A stretch of DNA of 64,000 nucleotides. Origin: Pseudomonas sp. G.S.17 (GTDB taxonomy: Bacteria; Pseudomonadota; Gammaproteobacteria; Pseudomonadales; Pseudomonadaceae). The position numbers and the translations under genes are program-made. How positions within the stretch are numbered: the first letter of the stretch is position 1; the number at the start of each line of letters is the position of its first letter. Where the stretch lies: the NCBI RefSeq assembly GCF_038096165.1, contig NZ_CP151076.1, positions 1,364,001-1,428,000 on the forward strand. The letters run 5' to 3'. Positions 40,778 to 54,661 of this stretch are shown here, one piece after another. The notes beneath the pieces were generated by a model. It searched no databases and was not told the origin of the DNA. It saw nothing but the letters and a program-made list of their open reading frames with translations.

Positions 40778-40800
40778 AGCCCGCGTAATTGCGGGCTTTT
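40778..40800 (+). terminator. Orphan terminator, possibly the displaced guaA terminator
   Basis: AGCCCGC (40778-40784) and GCGGGCT (40791-40797) enclose GTAATT with TTT following and another T run at 40804-40808. No gene ends just before it. Its stem matches that of the guaA terminator at 39128. Confidence 0.65.
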
Positions 40801-40943
40801 GGCTTTTTGGGGCTGGCAAACTCTGGCAGTTTTCTGCATCGCAGCAGTTGGGTCAATTCCACAGCTGCACCGACAGCGTACAGGGAACTTTCGCTCTGCA
40901 AATGGCTCTATACAGGCCTTCTTTCAGGCTGTTCAGGGATCGA

Positions 40944-41501
40944 ATGAAAACTTCTTTGGCGTTTCCATTAGCAATCACTTTCGCTCTTGTCATGACCGGC
41001 TGCAGCAGTCGCCAGGCGGGTGATCTTACTTCAGAACCGGTAGTTCCACTGGCCATGAATGACCATCAAGCCAGCGTGACTTTCCGTACCATAGGCGGCG
41101 AGGGTGATCATCCTGTCAGTTACACGTACGGCTATGCCAATGCTGGATTTGAGAGCGCAGGTGATCGGGTTTATGACTCTGCTTACTTCAAGCGCATACC
41201 GGCTTATCTGAAGAAAATTGCCGGTGGTACCGACAGCATCAGTAAGCTGGTCGAGGCTGACAAAACGGTGTTCGTGGAAGGGGTGGTCAAGGTCAAACCG
41301 TTCACCTTCAACGGTATTCCCATGCCTACGCCGTTCGACAAGGAGCAGCCTGTTGCGCAGCAATTCACGCCGCAAGCCAAGAAGAATTACCTGGTTGAAA
41401 CCGTGATCGCCGACACGTGGGTCATGAACGTGTATGAAGTCTCCGCAACCGGTGAACGCAAAACCATTGGCGTTCGAAAAAAAGACGCCGCCGCAAACTG
41501 A
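40944..41501 (+). CDS. Putative lipoprotein of unknown function
   Basis: A 185-residue protein with a lipoprotein signal (MKTSLAFPLAITFALVMTGC, lipobox MTGC with Cys near residue 20). The mature part has no family I recognise; it contains SVTFRTIGGEGDHPVSYTYG, a KTVFVEGVVKVKPFTF strand and ends in a Lys/Ala tail. ATG at 40944 gives the clean lipoprotein signal; an in-frame ATG at 40902 would add a 14-residue extension. It lies just past the putative guaA island junction. Confidence 0.6.
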   Translation: MKTSLAFPLAITFALVMTGCSSRQAGDLTSEPVVPLAMNDHQASVTFRTIGGEGDHPVSYTYGYANAGFESAGDRVYDSAYFKRIPAYLKKIAGGTDSISKLVEADKTVFVEGVVKVKPFTFNGIPMPTPFDKEQPVAQQFTPQAKKNYLVETVIADTWVMNVYEVSATGERKTIGVRKKDAAAN

Positions 41502-41645
41502 CCGCGCAGGGAGTTCATGGGTAGCCGCAGACGATACCGCCAGGGCGACTGACGGTATCGCTTGACGGGGCGTACGGTCGCGCAGGGTTCTATACTCATT
41601 TGCGTCAAGTTACGGCGATATACACGCCGCGATAAGGAGCCTGCC

Positions 41646-42044
41646 ATGGACGACACCCAACGACTTGCCGCCTTGCGCATCGTTTTGATTGCTGTCGGTC
41701 TGATCGCCGTATTTGCGATCTGGCCGCTGATGATCCTGTGGCCGTCCGGCTGGACGTGGCACAGCGGACATTCCGATTACCCGCTGATGATTGTCGGCAT
41801 CTACGCGACGCTTGGCGTGTTCCTGCTGATGGCGTCGCGCGATCCGCTGAAAAATCTGAGCCTGATCTGGTTCACGGTGTGGTCGAGCGTCGTGCATGGC
41901 GCGATCATGGCCGTGCAGTCCTTCGGCGTCGGAATGGATGGAGGGCACCAGTTCGGCCATTTGTTTGGCGATGTGCCTGCGCTGTTTATCGTCGCTGCAA
42001 CGCTGGCGTTCTTCACGCCGCGCGGCGTTAAGGTCGTAGGGTGA
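41646..42044 (+). CDS. Small four-helix membrane protein of unknown function
   Basis: A 132-residue protein with four hydrophobic segments: LRIVLIAVGLIAVFAIWPLM (about 9-28), LMIVGIYATLGVFLLMAS (about 47-64), LIWFTVWSSVVHGAIMAV (about 73-90) and ALFIVAATLAFFTP (about 110-124). The conserved-looking WPSGWTWHSGHSDYP loop and VHGAIMAVQS are in or near the second half. ATG at 41646 is supported by AAGGAG at 41634-41639. I do not assign a function. It converges on the large toxin gene, with a terminator between. Confidence 0.7.
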   Translation: MDDTQRLAALRIVLIAVGLIAVFAIWPLMILWPSGWTWHSGHSDYPLMIVGIYATLGVFLLMASRDPLKNLSLIWFTVWSSVVHGAIMAVQSFGVGMDGGHQFGHLFGDVPALFIVAATLAFFTPRGVKVVG

Positions 42045-42058
42045 GAGACGGCCTGTCT

Positions 42059-42097
42059 AAAAGGCCGGGATGACCCTCAAGGTTGCCCGGCCTTTTT
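42059..42097. terminator. Bidirectional terminator between convergent genes
   Basis: AAAAGGCCGGG and CCCGGCCTTTT enclose about 16 bases, with T runs on both strands. Confidence 0.9.
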
Positions 42098-42117
42098 TAT
42101 GCGCTTTGTCCCGTCGC

Positions 42118-45045
42118 TCAGTTGACGTTTTTCATGCCCATCAACTCAAGCGCAGCCACCAGTTCACCGATGTTGTTGAAGTTGCGCCTGCTGATGGCCG
42201 GCCACTGCGGGCGATCTATGAACACCTTGCCGAAGCGATTTTTGATGCGGGTTCGCACCACCGAGTTGTCCTTGCTGCGATGCACCAGCATCGGCTCACC
42301 CGAGCTTTCATCAATGACGAACATGCCAGGCTGGACCACTAGCCGGTCGCTCGACATTCTGCTGAAGGTTCTGGATATGACAACTCGCAGCCTGAAATCG
42401 CTTTTCACGAAGCTGTCAGGCTCGCCTATGTCGCCGGGCATGGTCCGTCCCGGGTCAATCGTAAAACCCTCCGGCTCTCCTGGCGCAACGTCCTCGACCC
42501 GCAATCCTATGGCGCCTTCGAGTTCGCTGATCCCGCCGACTCCATGGAACGTGTTGGCATGGGAGTTACCTACCATGGCGATCCACTTGCCGTTCGCTCC
42601 CCGATTTACCGCGTCAGCTCTAATGATCGAGTGGGTGAAGAAGTTCATCATTTTCTGTCGAGCAACGTTAGTCGGATCCTGCATGCCATCCAGCCGATAG
42701 CTGGCCATGCAATCAATGGCCTGGACGCGTATCCGGTTTTCATTGGCGGCTTTGATCACTTGCAAAAACGTGTATTGGCCCGATGGGTCAGTGTTGTGGC
42801 CAATGTCCATGTTTCGCAAATACTGCTCCAGTTTCGTGCCCATGCGTCCTGAGCGGGCGAACTCATCCAGATCAGCCTGATGAAAATCAGTGAGCAAATG
42901 TTCCATATACAGCGTGCGAACCTTGAGTTTTTTCAGCAGCTTCATGTTTTCGATGAGGAAGCGCTTGCTGCCGATTCCTGAATGGCTCTCGCCGATGACC
43001 AGGCCGTCGTTGCTGCGGAAAAACTTGCCGAGGGCGGACTTGGGGGATGCCTGGGCTTCCAGTTCCGGCATCTGTGGCCGGGCTGGTAATTTCAGGTTTT
43101 CATAAAACTCGCAGGCGTCAGTGCGCAAGCGTTCCCTGATGGCTCTGAATTGTTGATAGGGATCTCTCCAGTTATGCGTCAAAGGCATCATGTCGCCTCG
43201 CAATACCGCCCGATCGCTGCCGTTGGCACCTTTGATGACCTCCGCCCTCATCGACTCTGGCACCTCGTAAGTGCTGATCACCGAGGCCGGTGGGGACGGA
43301 CGGGGAATGCGCGGTATCCGCGACGCCGCAGGGCCGCCACCGCGAAGTCCATTGCGATTGACCACTTCCCAGTCGCCGTACGCATTGAGTCGGACCGGGA
43401 GGTTGTCGTAGAAGGAGAAGGGGTTTTGCGGGTCGATAATCACCCAGCTATTCACTTCATTGACGTAGCGCACCTGATAATAACCGTGCTCGATTGCGAT
43501 GTAAGTCTCCCCGTTGGCCAGTTGATAAATGCCATGCATGCGGCCGGCTTGCGTCGATGGCGTGAAGCCGGCAAGCAGATGATTAGTCCTGAATCTGGCG
43601 AGCAGGTCCTGGTTGTCTGCCGCTGTTTCAGTCGGGACGATGTCAGTGGGGGCTTCCACCGCTTTTTCCATAACGTCCGGAGTCTGTGGCGGAGGGCTGT
43701 CTTCGCTGAAATTGGCCAGGTACTCGGTTTGCCCTTCATTCATATGTGAAATACCCGCATCCAGCAGAAACAGGCAATTGAGCAGGCTGTCCACGGCGCT
43801 GAGGATTGCACCGATGACGCCCGCCTTGCGCTCGGCCGTGGTGTGGCCGTTGACGGCCTGATCGACGTTCAAACCCATGTCTGCCAAACCGGCGCCGACT
43901 ACTGCAAGGGCAATGGGCCAGTCCAGCGCGGCCAGCGGGCCGAACACATGGGAGAAGGCGTTGAGGTAACCAATCCACATCTGCTCGCGCAGATCGCCAT
44001 TGGAGCGCAGGGAAAAGTCGGCATCGGCGTTCATGCGATCACGTGCGGCATCGCGCAACCAGGTAAATGCATCGATGCCGAGGTCTTGATCAAGCTGATT
44101 GAGCAGGCCGCTCGCGGAAATGTCGGCATGGGAAGGCAGCAGATCCATCAAATGATCAAGGCCCGCGTCGGGATCGTTCTCATGGCGCATTGCCAACGGG
44201 AAATGGGCCAGGAATCGGGCTCTGTCGGCGCTTTTGGTGGTGGTGTCGACCAGCCATTGCCGAAGCTGCTCCTGCGTATCGAAGGCCTGAAAAGCGAAGG
44301 TTTCGCCAGGGATATAAATGATCTGCCTGCCGGTGGAGGTCACCACGCGCAGGATGTCGCTGGCTTGATGCCCACCGATGTCAAAAGTGGTGACGCGCAA
44401 CCCGGTTGGCACACTTGTCACGTCGGTGAGCATCGACAGCTGGAAAGGCGCATGGACGTTGGACGCCACCGCGCTGAGGAGGGTCAGCAAATCCGTCATG
44501 GCCAGATGTTCGCTTTCGCGTTCCTCCAGTGCCTTGGCGAGAAAGTTGGCTTTGGCGAGGGTTCTGAACTCATCGGCACTGCTCTGCCAGAATGCATCGA
44601 GTCGTTCCCGGTACGCGGTACAGAAGTCGATGTTCCAGAAATCATTCATGACGTCGACGGGAAGCATTTTGACTTCATTGCTGGTGTTGTAAGCGCCGGC
44701 TTCAGGGCCTTGGGTATAAAAGCCGCCCATCACTTGCAGGTTGTCGGCATTGTCCTGGTCGTGAGCATTGAATCGATGCAAGACCAGTTGGGGCAGGGTC
44801 ATGGATTCAATCGGGCTGCCCACGTGCTGCCAGCCATTGAACGTGAGCGGGCTGCTCATCGCCGTGGTGAAGCGATGCCAATAGACAGTGTCAGGCTCGA
44901 TATCGGTTCCGGTGCGGTTTTTCAGGATGGATTTGGCAATATCGCGTGCCATCTCCCGCATATCCGGACAAGCCTCGACAAGGCTAATGCCCAAGGTTTT
45001 CAGCTGGTCGATTTCGAGGTTTGGCGTGGGGTTGGTTTCAGGCAT
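42118..45045 (-). CDS. Large multidomain toxin with membrane-targeting region and ChaN/Tiki-like C-terminal domain
   Basis: A 975-residue protein without a signal peptide. Residues ~1-400 resemble the N-terminal domain of Pseudomonas dermonecrotic-toxin-like proteins (VYWHRFTTAMSSPLTFNGWQ, FWNIDFCTAYRERLDAFW, GRQIIYIPGETFAFQAFDT). Residues ~370-450 hold hydrophobic helices suited to membrane insertion (ALDWPIALAVVGAGLADMG, GVIGAILSAVDSLLNCLFLL). Residues ~510-600 form a beta-rich segment (GIYQLANGETYIAIEHGYYQ). Residues ~681-850 contain GLVIGESHSGIGSKRFLIEN, TLYMEHLLTDFHQADLDEF, RVQAIDC and WIAMVGNSHANTFHGVGGI; the G-E-x-H and G-N-x-H signatures recall ChaN/Tiki-type domains found at the C-terminus of Pasteurella-toxin-like effectors. 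Enzyme activity, delivery route and target are unknown. No immunity gene is evident next to it. ATG at 45043-45045 (MPETNPTPNLEIDQLKTLGI), with AAGAAATCTCCG upstream. Confidence 0.75.
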   Translation of the reverse strand: MPETNPTPNLEIDQLKTLGISLVEACPDMREMARDIAKSILKNRTGTDIEPDTVYWHRFTTAMSSPLTFNGWQHVGSPIESMTLPQLVLHRFNAHDQDNADNLQVMGGFYTQGPEAGAYNTSNEVKMLPVDVMNDFWNIDFCTAYRERLDAFWQSSADEFRTLAKANFLAKALEERESEHLAMTDLLTLLSAVASNVHAPFQLSMLTDVTSVPTGLRVTTFDIGGHQASDILRVVTSTGRQIIYIPGETFAFQAFDTQEQLRQWLVDTTTKSADRARFLAHFPLAMRHENDPDAGLDHLMDLLPSHADISASGLLNQLDQDLGIDAFTWLRDAARDRMNADADFSLRSNGDLREQMWIGYLNAFSHVFGPLAALDWPIALAVVGAGLADMGLNVDQAVNGHTTAERKAGVIGAILSAVDSLLNCLFLLDAGISHMNEGQTEYLANFSEDSPPPQTPDVMEKAVEAPTDIVPTETAADNQDLLARFRTNHLLAGFTPSTQAGRMHGIYQLANGETYIAIEHGYYQVRYVNEVNSWVIIDPQNPFSFYDNLPVRLNAYGDWEVVNRNGLRGGGPAASRIPRIPRPSPPASVISTYEVPESMRAEVIKGANGSDRAVLRGDMMPLTHNWRDPYQQFRAIRERLRTDACEFYENLKLPARPQMPELEAQASPKSALGKFFRSNDGLVIGESHSGIGSKRFLIENMKLLKKLKVRTLYMEHLLTDFHQADLDEFARSGRMGTKLEQYLRNMDIGHNTDPSGQYTFLQVIKAANENRIRVQAIDCMASYRLDGMQDPTNVARQKMMNFFTHSIIRADAVNRGANGKWIAMVGNSHANTFHGVGGISELEGAIGLRVEDVAPGEPEGFTIDPGRTMPGDIGEPDSFVKSDFRLRVVISRTFSRMSSDRLVVQPGMFVIDESSGEPMLVHRSKDNSVVRTRIKNRFGKVFIDRPQWPAISRRNFNNIGELVAALELMGMKNVN

Positions 45046-45220
45046 CGGAGATTTCTTCTGAAGTGGAATTTCCCCCAGCGTGTCGCGAGTGGCCGCCTGA
45101 ATAGCACTAAATAGTTACTGCGACGTTCACGCGCTTATTTTTTGCCAAATGCAGGTGTATCGTATTCGCCCTTCGCATCGACTCTCAGGTGCGCTCGCCC
45201 GTATTTTTCTAGAGGTTCCT

Positions 45221-46600
45221 GTGTCTATGTCCTTCAGCCGTCGACAAATACTCGCAGGTCTGGCCGGTCTTGCCGTGGTCGGTTTGGGCGCGGGTGGCGC
45301 GTCGCGGTATTGGCTGGGCCGTCGCGGGCCGGGTGAAGGGCATGATTTCGAATTGATTGCCGCGCCGCTGGATGTGGAGCTGGTTGCAGGGCATCAGACC
45401 CCGGCCTGGGCGTTTGGCGGCTCGGCGCCGGGTACCGAGCTGCGGGTGCGGCAGGGTGAATGGTTGCGTTTGCGCTTCATCAATCAACTGCCGGTCGAGA
45501 CCACCATTCACTGGCACGGCATTCGCCTGCCGCTGGAAATGGACGGCGTACCCTACGTTTCTCAGTTGCCGGTGAAGCCGGGTGAGTATTTCGACTACAA
45601 ATTCCGTGTGCCCGATGCCGGCAGTTACTGGTATCACCCGCACGTCAGCAGCAGCGAAGAGCTGGGGCGCGGATTGGTTGGCCCGTTGATCATCGAAGAG
45701 CGCGAACCGACCGGGTTCCTGCACGAGCGCACGATCAGTCTGAAAAGCTGGCACGTGGACGAAGTCGGCGCGTTCACCGAATTCAGTGTCACTCGCGAAG
45801 CCGCCCGCGAAGGCACGGCCGGTCGGCTCTCGACGCTCAACGGTGTGCCGCAGGCGGTGATTGATCTGCCTGCCGGGCAAATTGTCCGCGTGCGTCTGCT
45901 CAATGTCGACAACACCGTGACCTATCGCCTGAACATTCCAGGCGTCGAAGCGCAGATCTATGCGCTGGACGGCAACCCGATCAGCCCGCGACCGTTGGGC
46001 AAGGATTACTGGCTGGGGCCGGGCATGCGCATTTGCCTGGCCATCAAGGCGCCGCCGGCAGGCGAAGAACTTTCGTTGCGCAATGGCCCGGTGCGGCTGG
46101 GGACATTTCGCTCGGTTGCCAATAACGACGCGCCAACGCAATGGCCGCCGGCGCTGCCCGCCAACCCGGTTGCCGAACCGGATCTGGAAAACGCCGAGAA
46201 GCTCAATTTCAACTTCGAGTGGGTTGGCTCGGTCTCGGTCAATGTCGACAACGGCAAACCACCCAGCCTGTGGCAGATCAACGGGCAGGCCTGGGACATC
46301 ACGGACAAGACCTGTGCCGATCGGCCGATTGCCAAACTGGTGCTGGGCAAGAGTTACATTTTCGAACTCAAAAACATGACCCAGTACCAACATCCAATCC
46401 ATTTGCATGGCATGAGCTTCAAGGTGATCGGCTCCAATCGCCGAGAAATCATCCCGTATTTCACCGACACGTTTTTGCTGGGCAGGAACGAGCGCGCGCG
46501 AGTTGCGCTGGTGGCGGATAATCCTGGGGTGTGGATGTTCCACTGCCATGTGATCGATCACATGGAAACCGGGCTGATGGCAGCAATCGAGGTTTCGTAA
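45221..46600 (+). CDS. Tat-exported multicopper oxidase
   Basis: A protein of about 459 residues with a twin-arginine signal (SFSRRQILAGLAGLAVVGLG, RR at about residues 6-7) and cupredoxin domains. The four copper motifs are complete: HWHG (about residue 105), WYHPH (about 146), HPIHLHG (about 397) and HCHVIDHMETG (about 441), with the type 1 copper Cys in the last. Family members (CopA/CueO-like, laccase-like) oxidise Cu(I) or phenolics in the periplasm. GTG at 45221 sits 5 bases after AGAGG; an in-frame ATG two codons later (45227) is an alternative start. There are no Met-rich copper-resistance repeats, so a copper-tolerance role is only one possibility. The stop overlaps tadA (TAATG). Confidence 0.9.
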   Translation: MSMSFSRRQILAGLAGLAVVGLGAGGASRYWLGRRGPGEGHDFELIAAPLDVELVAGHQTPAWAFGGSAPGTELRVRQGEWLRLRFINQLPVETTIHWHGIRLPLEMDGVPYVSQLPVKPGEYFDYKFRVPDAGSYWYHPHVSSSEELGRGLVGPLIIEEREPTGFLHERTISLKSWHVDEVGAFTEFSVTREAAREGTAGRLSTLNGVPQAVIDLPAGQIVRVRLLNVDNTVTYRLNIPGVEAQIYALDGNPISPRPLGKDYWLGPGMRICLAIKAPPAGEELSLRNGPVRLGTFRSVANNDAPTQWPPALPANPVAEPDLENAEKLNFNFEWVGSVSVNVDNGKPPSLWQINGQAWDITDKTCADRPIAKLVLGKSYIFELKNMTQYQHPIHLHGMSFKVIGSNRREIIPYFTDTFLLGRNERARVALVADNPGVWMFHCHVIDHMETGLMAAIEVS

Positions 46601-47082
46601 TGCGGCAACCGCAAATCATTGATCGCAGCCGCGATCAGGACTTCATGCGCGAAGCGCTGGCATTGGCAGCCGAAGGCGCATTGCTCGGCGAGGTGCCGGT
46701 CGGCGCGGTGCTGGTTCAGGATGGGGTAATCATTGGGCGTGGCTTCAACTGCCCGATCAGCGGCAGCGACCCAAGTGCCCATGCCGAAATGGTCGCCATC
46801 CGCGCCGCCGCGCAAGCAGTGAGCAATTACCGTTTACCCGGCAGCACACTGTACGTAACCCTTGAACCGTGCAGCATGTGCGCCGGGCTCATCGTCCATT
46901 CGCGTGTCGCTCGGGTGGTGTATGGAGCGCTCGAACCCAAGGCCGGTATCGTGCAAAGCCAGGGGCAGTTTTTCAGTCAGGGCTTTCTCAACCATCGCGT
47001 TTTGTTCGAAGGCGGCGTGTTGGGCGAGGAGTGCGGGACGATGCTCAGCGAGTTTTTCAGGATGCGGCGAGCGAAGGGCTGA
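46600..47082 (+). CDS. tadA: tRNA-specific adenosine deaminase
   Basis: TadA (160 residues) deaminates A34 of tRNA-Arg(ACG) to inosine. The zinc/catalytic motifs are SAHAEMVAIRAAAQ (HAE, about residues 62-64) and TLEPCSMCAGLIVHSR (PCxxC, about 92-96). ATG at 46600 overlaps the multicopper oxidase stop by one base and is the conserved kind of start; the open frame extends further upstream only within that gene. Translation may be coupled to the oxidase gene. Confidence 0.95.
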   Translation: MRQPQIIDRSRDQDFMREALALAAEGALLGEVPVGAVLVQDGVIIGRGFNCPISGSDPSAHAEMVAIRAAAQAVSNYRLPGSTLYVTLEPCSMCAGLIVHSRVARVVYGALEPKAGIVQSQGQFFSQGFLNHRVLFEGGVLGEECGTMLSEFFRMRRAKG

Positions 47083-47092
47083 TCACTGATTC

Positions 47093-47178
47093 TGTGGGAG
47101 CTTGCTCGCGAAGGATCGGTACATCCAACAGAGATTTAGCGCCTGTAACAGAGCTTCGCGAGCAAGCTCGCTCCCACC
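47093..47178. repeat. REP inverted pair (GTGGGAGCTTGCTCGCGAA type)
   Basis: TGTGGGAGCTTGCTCGCGAA at 47093-47112 is mirrored by TTCGCGAGCAAGCTCGCTCC ending near 47178. It is the common Pseudomonas REP doublet, between convergent tadA and mltF, and matches the pair at 57791-57859. Confidence 0.9.
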
Positions 47179-47204
47179 AAGCCTTGTCCTGCTAGACCGA
47201 AGTA

Positions 47205-52762
<5,558 letters not shown>

Positions 52763-52766
52763 GGCT

Positions 52767-53078
52767 GTGTTCAAACTTGCCTTTTTTGTTCCGCCGAGCC
52801 ATGTAGAGGCTGTCAAACAAGCCGTATTCGCCGCTGGAGGAGGGCGAATCGGGGCGTACGACAGCTGCGCATGGCAAACGCTGGGCCAGGGTCAGTTCCG
52901 CCCGTTGGATGGCAGCAAGCCATTTATCGGGCAGAGCGGCGTGGTCGAAAGCGTGGAGGAATGGAAGGTCGAGCTGGTCGTGGCTGACGAGCTGATTCAG
53001 CAGGTGGTGGTGGCTCTCAAGCAGAGCCATCCCTACGAAACGCCAGCCTACGAGGTTTGGCGGCTGGAGGCGTTCTGA
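52767..53078 (+). CDS. YqfO-like (NIF3 C-terminal domain-like) protein
   Basis: A 103-residue protein starting at GTG 52767 (MFKLAFFVPPSHVEAVKQAV). The pattern (GGGRIGAYDSCAWQTLGQGQ then FRPLDG, EWKVELVVADELIQQVVVAL, KQSHPYETPAYEVWRL) matches the YqfO insert domain of NIF3-family proteins found alone in many proteobacteria. The HPYETPAYE motif is a family signature. Function is not established; a trimeric PII-like fold is known for relatives. It lies 4 bp after purL and is followed by the repeat array. Confidence 0.83.
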   Translation: MFKLAFFVPPSHVEAVKQAVFAAGGGRIGAYDSCAWQTLGQGQFRPLDGSKPFIGQSGVVESVEEWKVELVVADELIQQVVVALKQSHPYETPAYEVWRLEAF

Positions 53079-53326
53079 ACACTGAGACTACCGCCTTGTA
53101 GGACCGGATTTATCCGGGAGGGCGGTATGTGTGGTGCAAGAAATACATCAGATGTACCACTTCTCGCGGATGAATCCGCTCCTACGAGTCGGCGCTATGC
53201 CGTAGGACCGGATTTATCCGGGAGGGCGGTATGTGTGGTGCAAGAAATACATCAGATGTACCACTTCTCGCGGATGAATCCGCTCTCATCAAACATAAAA
53301 TAACCCACTGTTTTGACTAAGAAAAA

Positions 53327-54661
53327 TCACGCAGCTTTCACCAGTTCCAATCCCAACTTGCGGGCCTTGCGCAGCAAGGCCCGCATCTGCCTGTCTTGGG
53401 TCTTGGCTTCGTAAGCCTCCATTCCTTGTTCAACGTAAGGCTGGCCTTTGGTCAGCATTGCGTAGATCAAGCGGGCAAGTTGGTGGGCGGTTGCCTTGAT
53501 CGCACAGCTGGTGTCCATCCTTGCCAAACGCGAACGATGGCTGGCACCGATGAAGCTTTTGTCATTGCGCGCATTGGAGGCGGCTTGCTTCAACGCCTGG
53601 GCTGCTCGATTCAGGACTTTGGGACCACTGCCGGGCAGCTGTCTACCGCCTGATATTCGGGTCGGGGGCGCAAGACCCAGCCAGGAACAAAAGTGTCCCG
53701 ATGTCGGAAAACGTGACAAGTCAGGGCCGATCTCACTGGCGAGCACCAAGGCCGTATCTACGCCGAGGGTCGGAATAGCCGTCAGATCAACTCCCATGAT
53801 TTTCCAGAGAGCCTGATGCAAACCGGCTTGCTCCGATGAAGAACGATGCGGACTGCGCAGCGCCTTGGTCGAGGGCTGAGGCTTGTCGTTGAGTGTCGGC
53901 AATTGTTCAAGCACCTGTCTGATCGCTTGGTCGCACTCAGCGATCTGCCCTTCAAGAAAGTCGTAGCAAGCCACTTCCTGAGCCAGGGCATGCAGGTGTT
54001 CCAGGCGCCAGTTGCCTCGTAAACTGCGCTCAATGGTTTCGTGATCAGCCTTGATGCGCCGATCTCGAAAAGCGGCCAGCTTTTGTGGATTACGCTCACC
54101 CTCGATAATGGCGCGCAGGATTTTCATTCCCGTCACACCCGCGATATTGCTGATCACATTGGCGAGCTGGATATTCATCTGGCTCAACGCCTTCTGCATA
54201 CGGTTGAGCGTTTGAGCCTGATCGCGAACTTTATTGGCGCGCTGGCGCACTATCGAACGCATGGAGCAGATGGCGTCCGAAGGTCGGAAGGCCCCCCGCA
54301 GAAGGCCATAGCTCATGAGCTGCCAAATCCACTGGCAATCCAGCACGTCAGATTTACGGCCCGATATCTGGCGTGTGGCCCGGGAGTTGACCAGATAGAC
54401 GTCGAATCCGCGGGCATCCAGAATTTCGAACAGGGGAATCCAGTAAACCCCGGTCGCCTCCATCGCGACCACGCTGATACTTAGCGATTCGAGCCAGTCG
54501 GCCAAACCGAGCAAGTCGTCGGTAAAGGTGGAAAAACTGCGCACCGGGTTATCGCATCGATCAGGGTCGACGCCAACCCAATGCTCACGACTGCCAATAT
54601 CGATGCCCGCACAGTCATCGTGAACAATTCGTAAACGTTTCTGCTGGTTCTTGCGCGCCAT
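53327..54661 (-). CDS. IS110 family transposase (DEDD recombinase)
   Basis: A 444-residue protein with ATG at 54659-54661 (MARKNQQKRLRIVHDDCAGI). The N-terminal RuvC-like DEDD domain shows Asp in CAGIDIGSREHW (about 21), Glu in VVAMEATGVYW (about 66), and the two Asp in GRKSDVLDCQWIW (about 101 and 104). A long coiled-coil middle (about 150-260) leads to the C-terminal Tnp domain (GVDTALVLASEIGPDLSRFP, FCSWLGLAPPTRISGGR) with the conserved Ser in LPGSGPKVLNRAA (about 340). All parts are intact, so the element may be active. Confidence 0.95.
   Translation of the reverse strand: MARKNQQKRLRIVHDDCAGIDIGSREHWVGVDPDRCDNPVRSFSTFTDDLLGLADWLESLSISVVAMEATGVYWIPLFEILDARGFDVYLVNSRATRQISGRKSDVLDCQWIWQLMSYGLLRGAFRPSDAICSMRSIVRQRANKVRDQAQTLNRMQKALSQMNIQLANVISNIAGVTGMKILRAIIEGERNPQKLAAFRDRRIKADHETIERSLRGNWRLEHLHALAQEVACYDFLEGQIAECDQAIRQVLEQLPTLNDKPQPSTKALRSPHRSSSEQAGLHQALWKIMGVDLTAIPTLGVDTALVLASEIGPDLSRFPTSGHFCSWLGLAPPTRISGGRQLPGSGPKVLNRAAQALKQAASNARNDKSFIGASHRSRLARMDTSCAIKATAHQLARLIYAMLTKGQPYVEQGMEAYEAKTQDRQMRALLRKARKLGLELVKAA

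Larger units (their letters stand above)
40212..40943. other. Non-coding right part of the guaA insert and junction
   Basis: I see no gene in about 730 bp of AT-richer DNA. It contains a hairpin with A/T flanks at about 40500-40526 (AAAAAAGCCCA, loop, TGGGCTTC) that could end the toxin transcript, the guaA 3'-end copy at 40719-40730 and the hairpin at 40778. Confidence 0.5.

Noticed and set aside
43843..45114. A 423-codon plus-strand frame opposite the large toxin
   Set aside because: The minus-strand frame shows recognisable domain motifs, while this one does not and has no start signal.
45221..46600. Calling the multicopper oxidase a copper-resistance CopA
   Set aside because: The copper-site motifs fit many laccase-like enzymes; there are no Met-rich repeats and no copB/copRS genes next to it.
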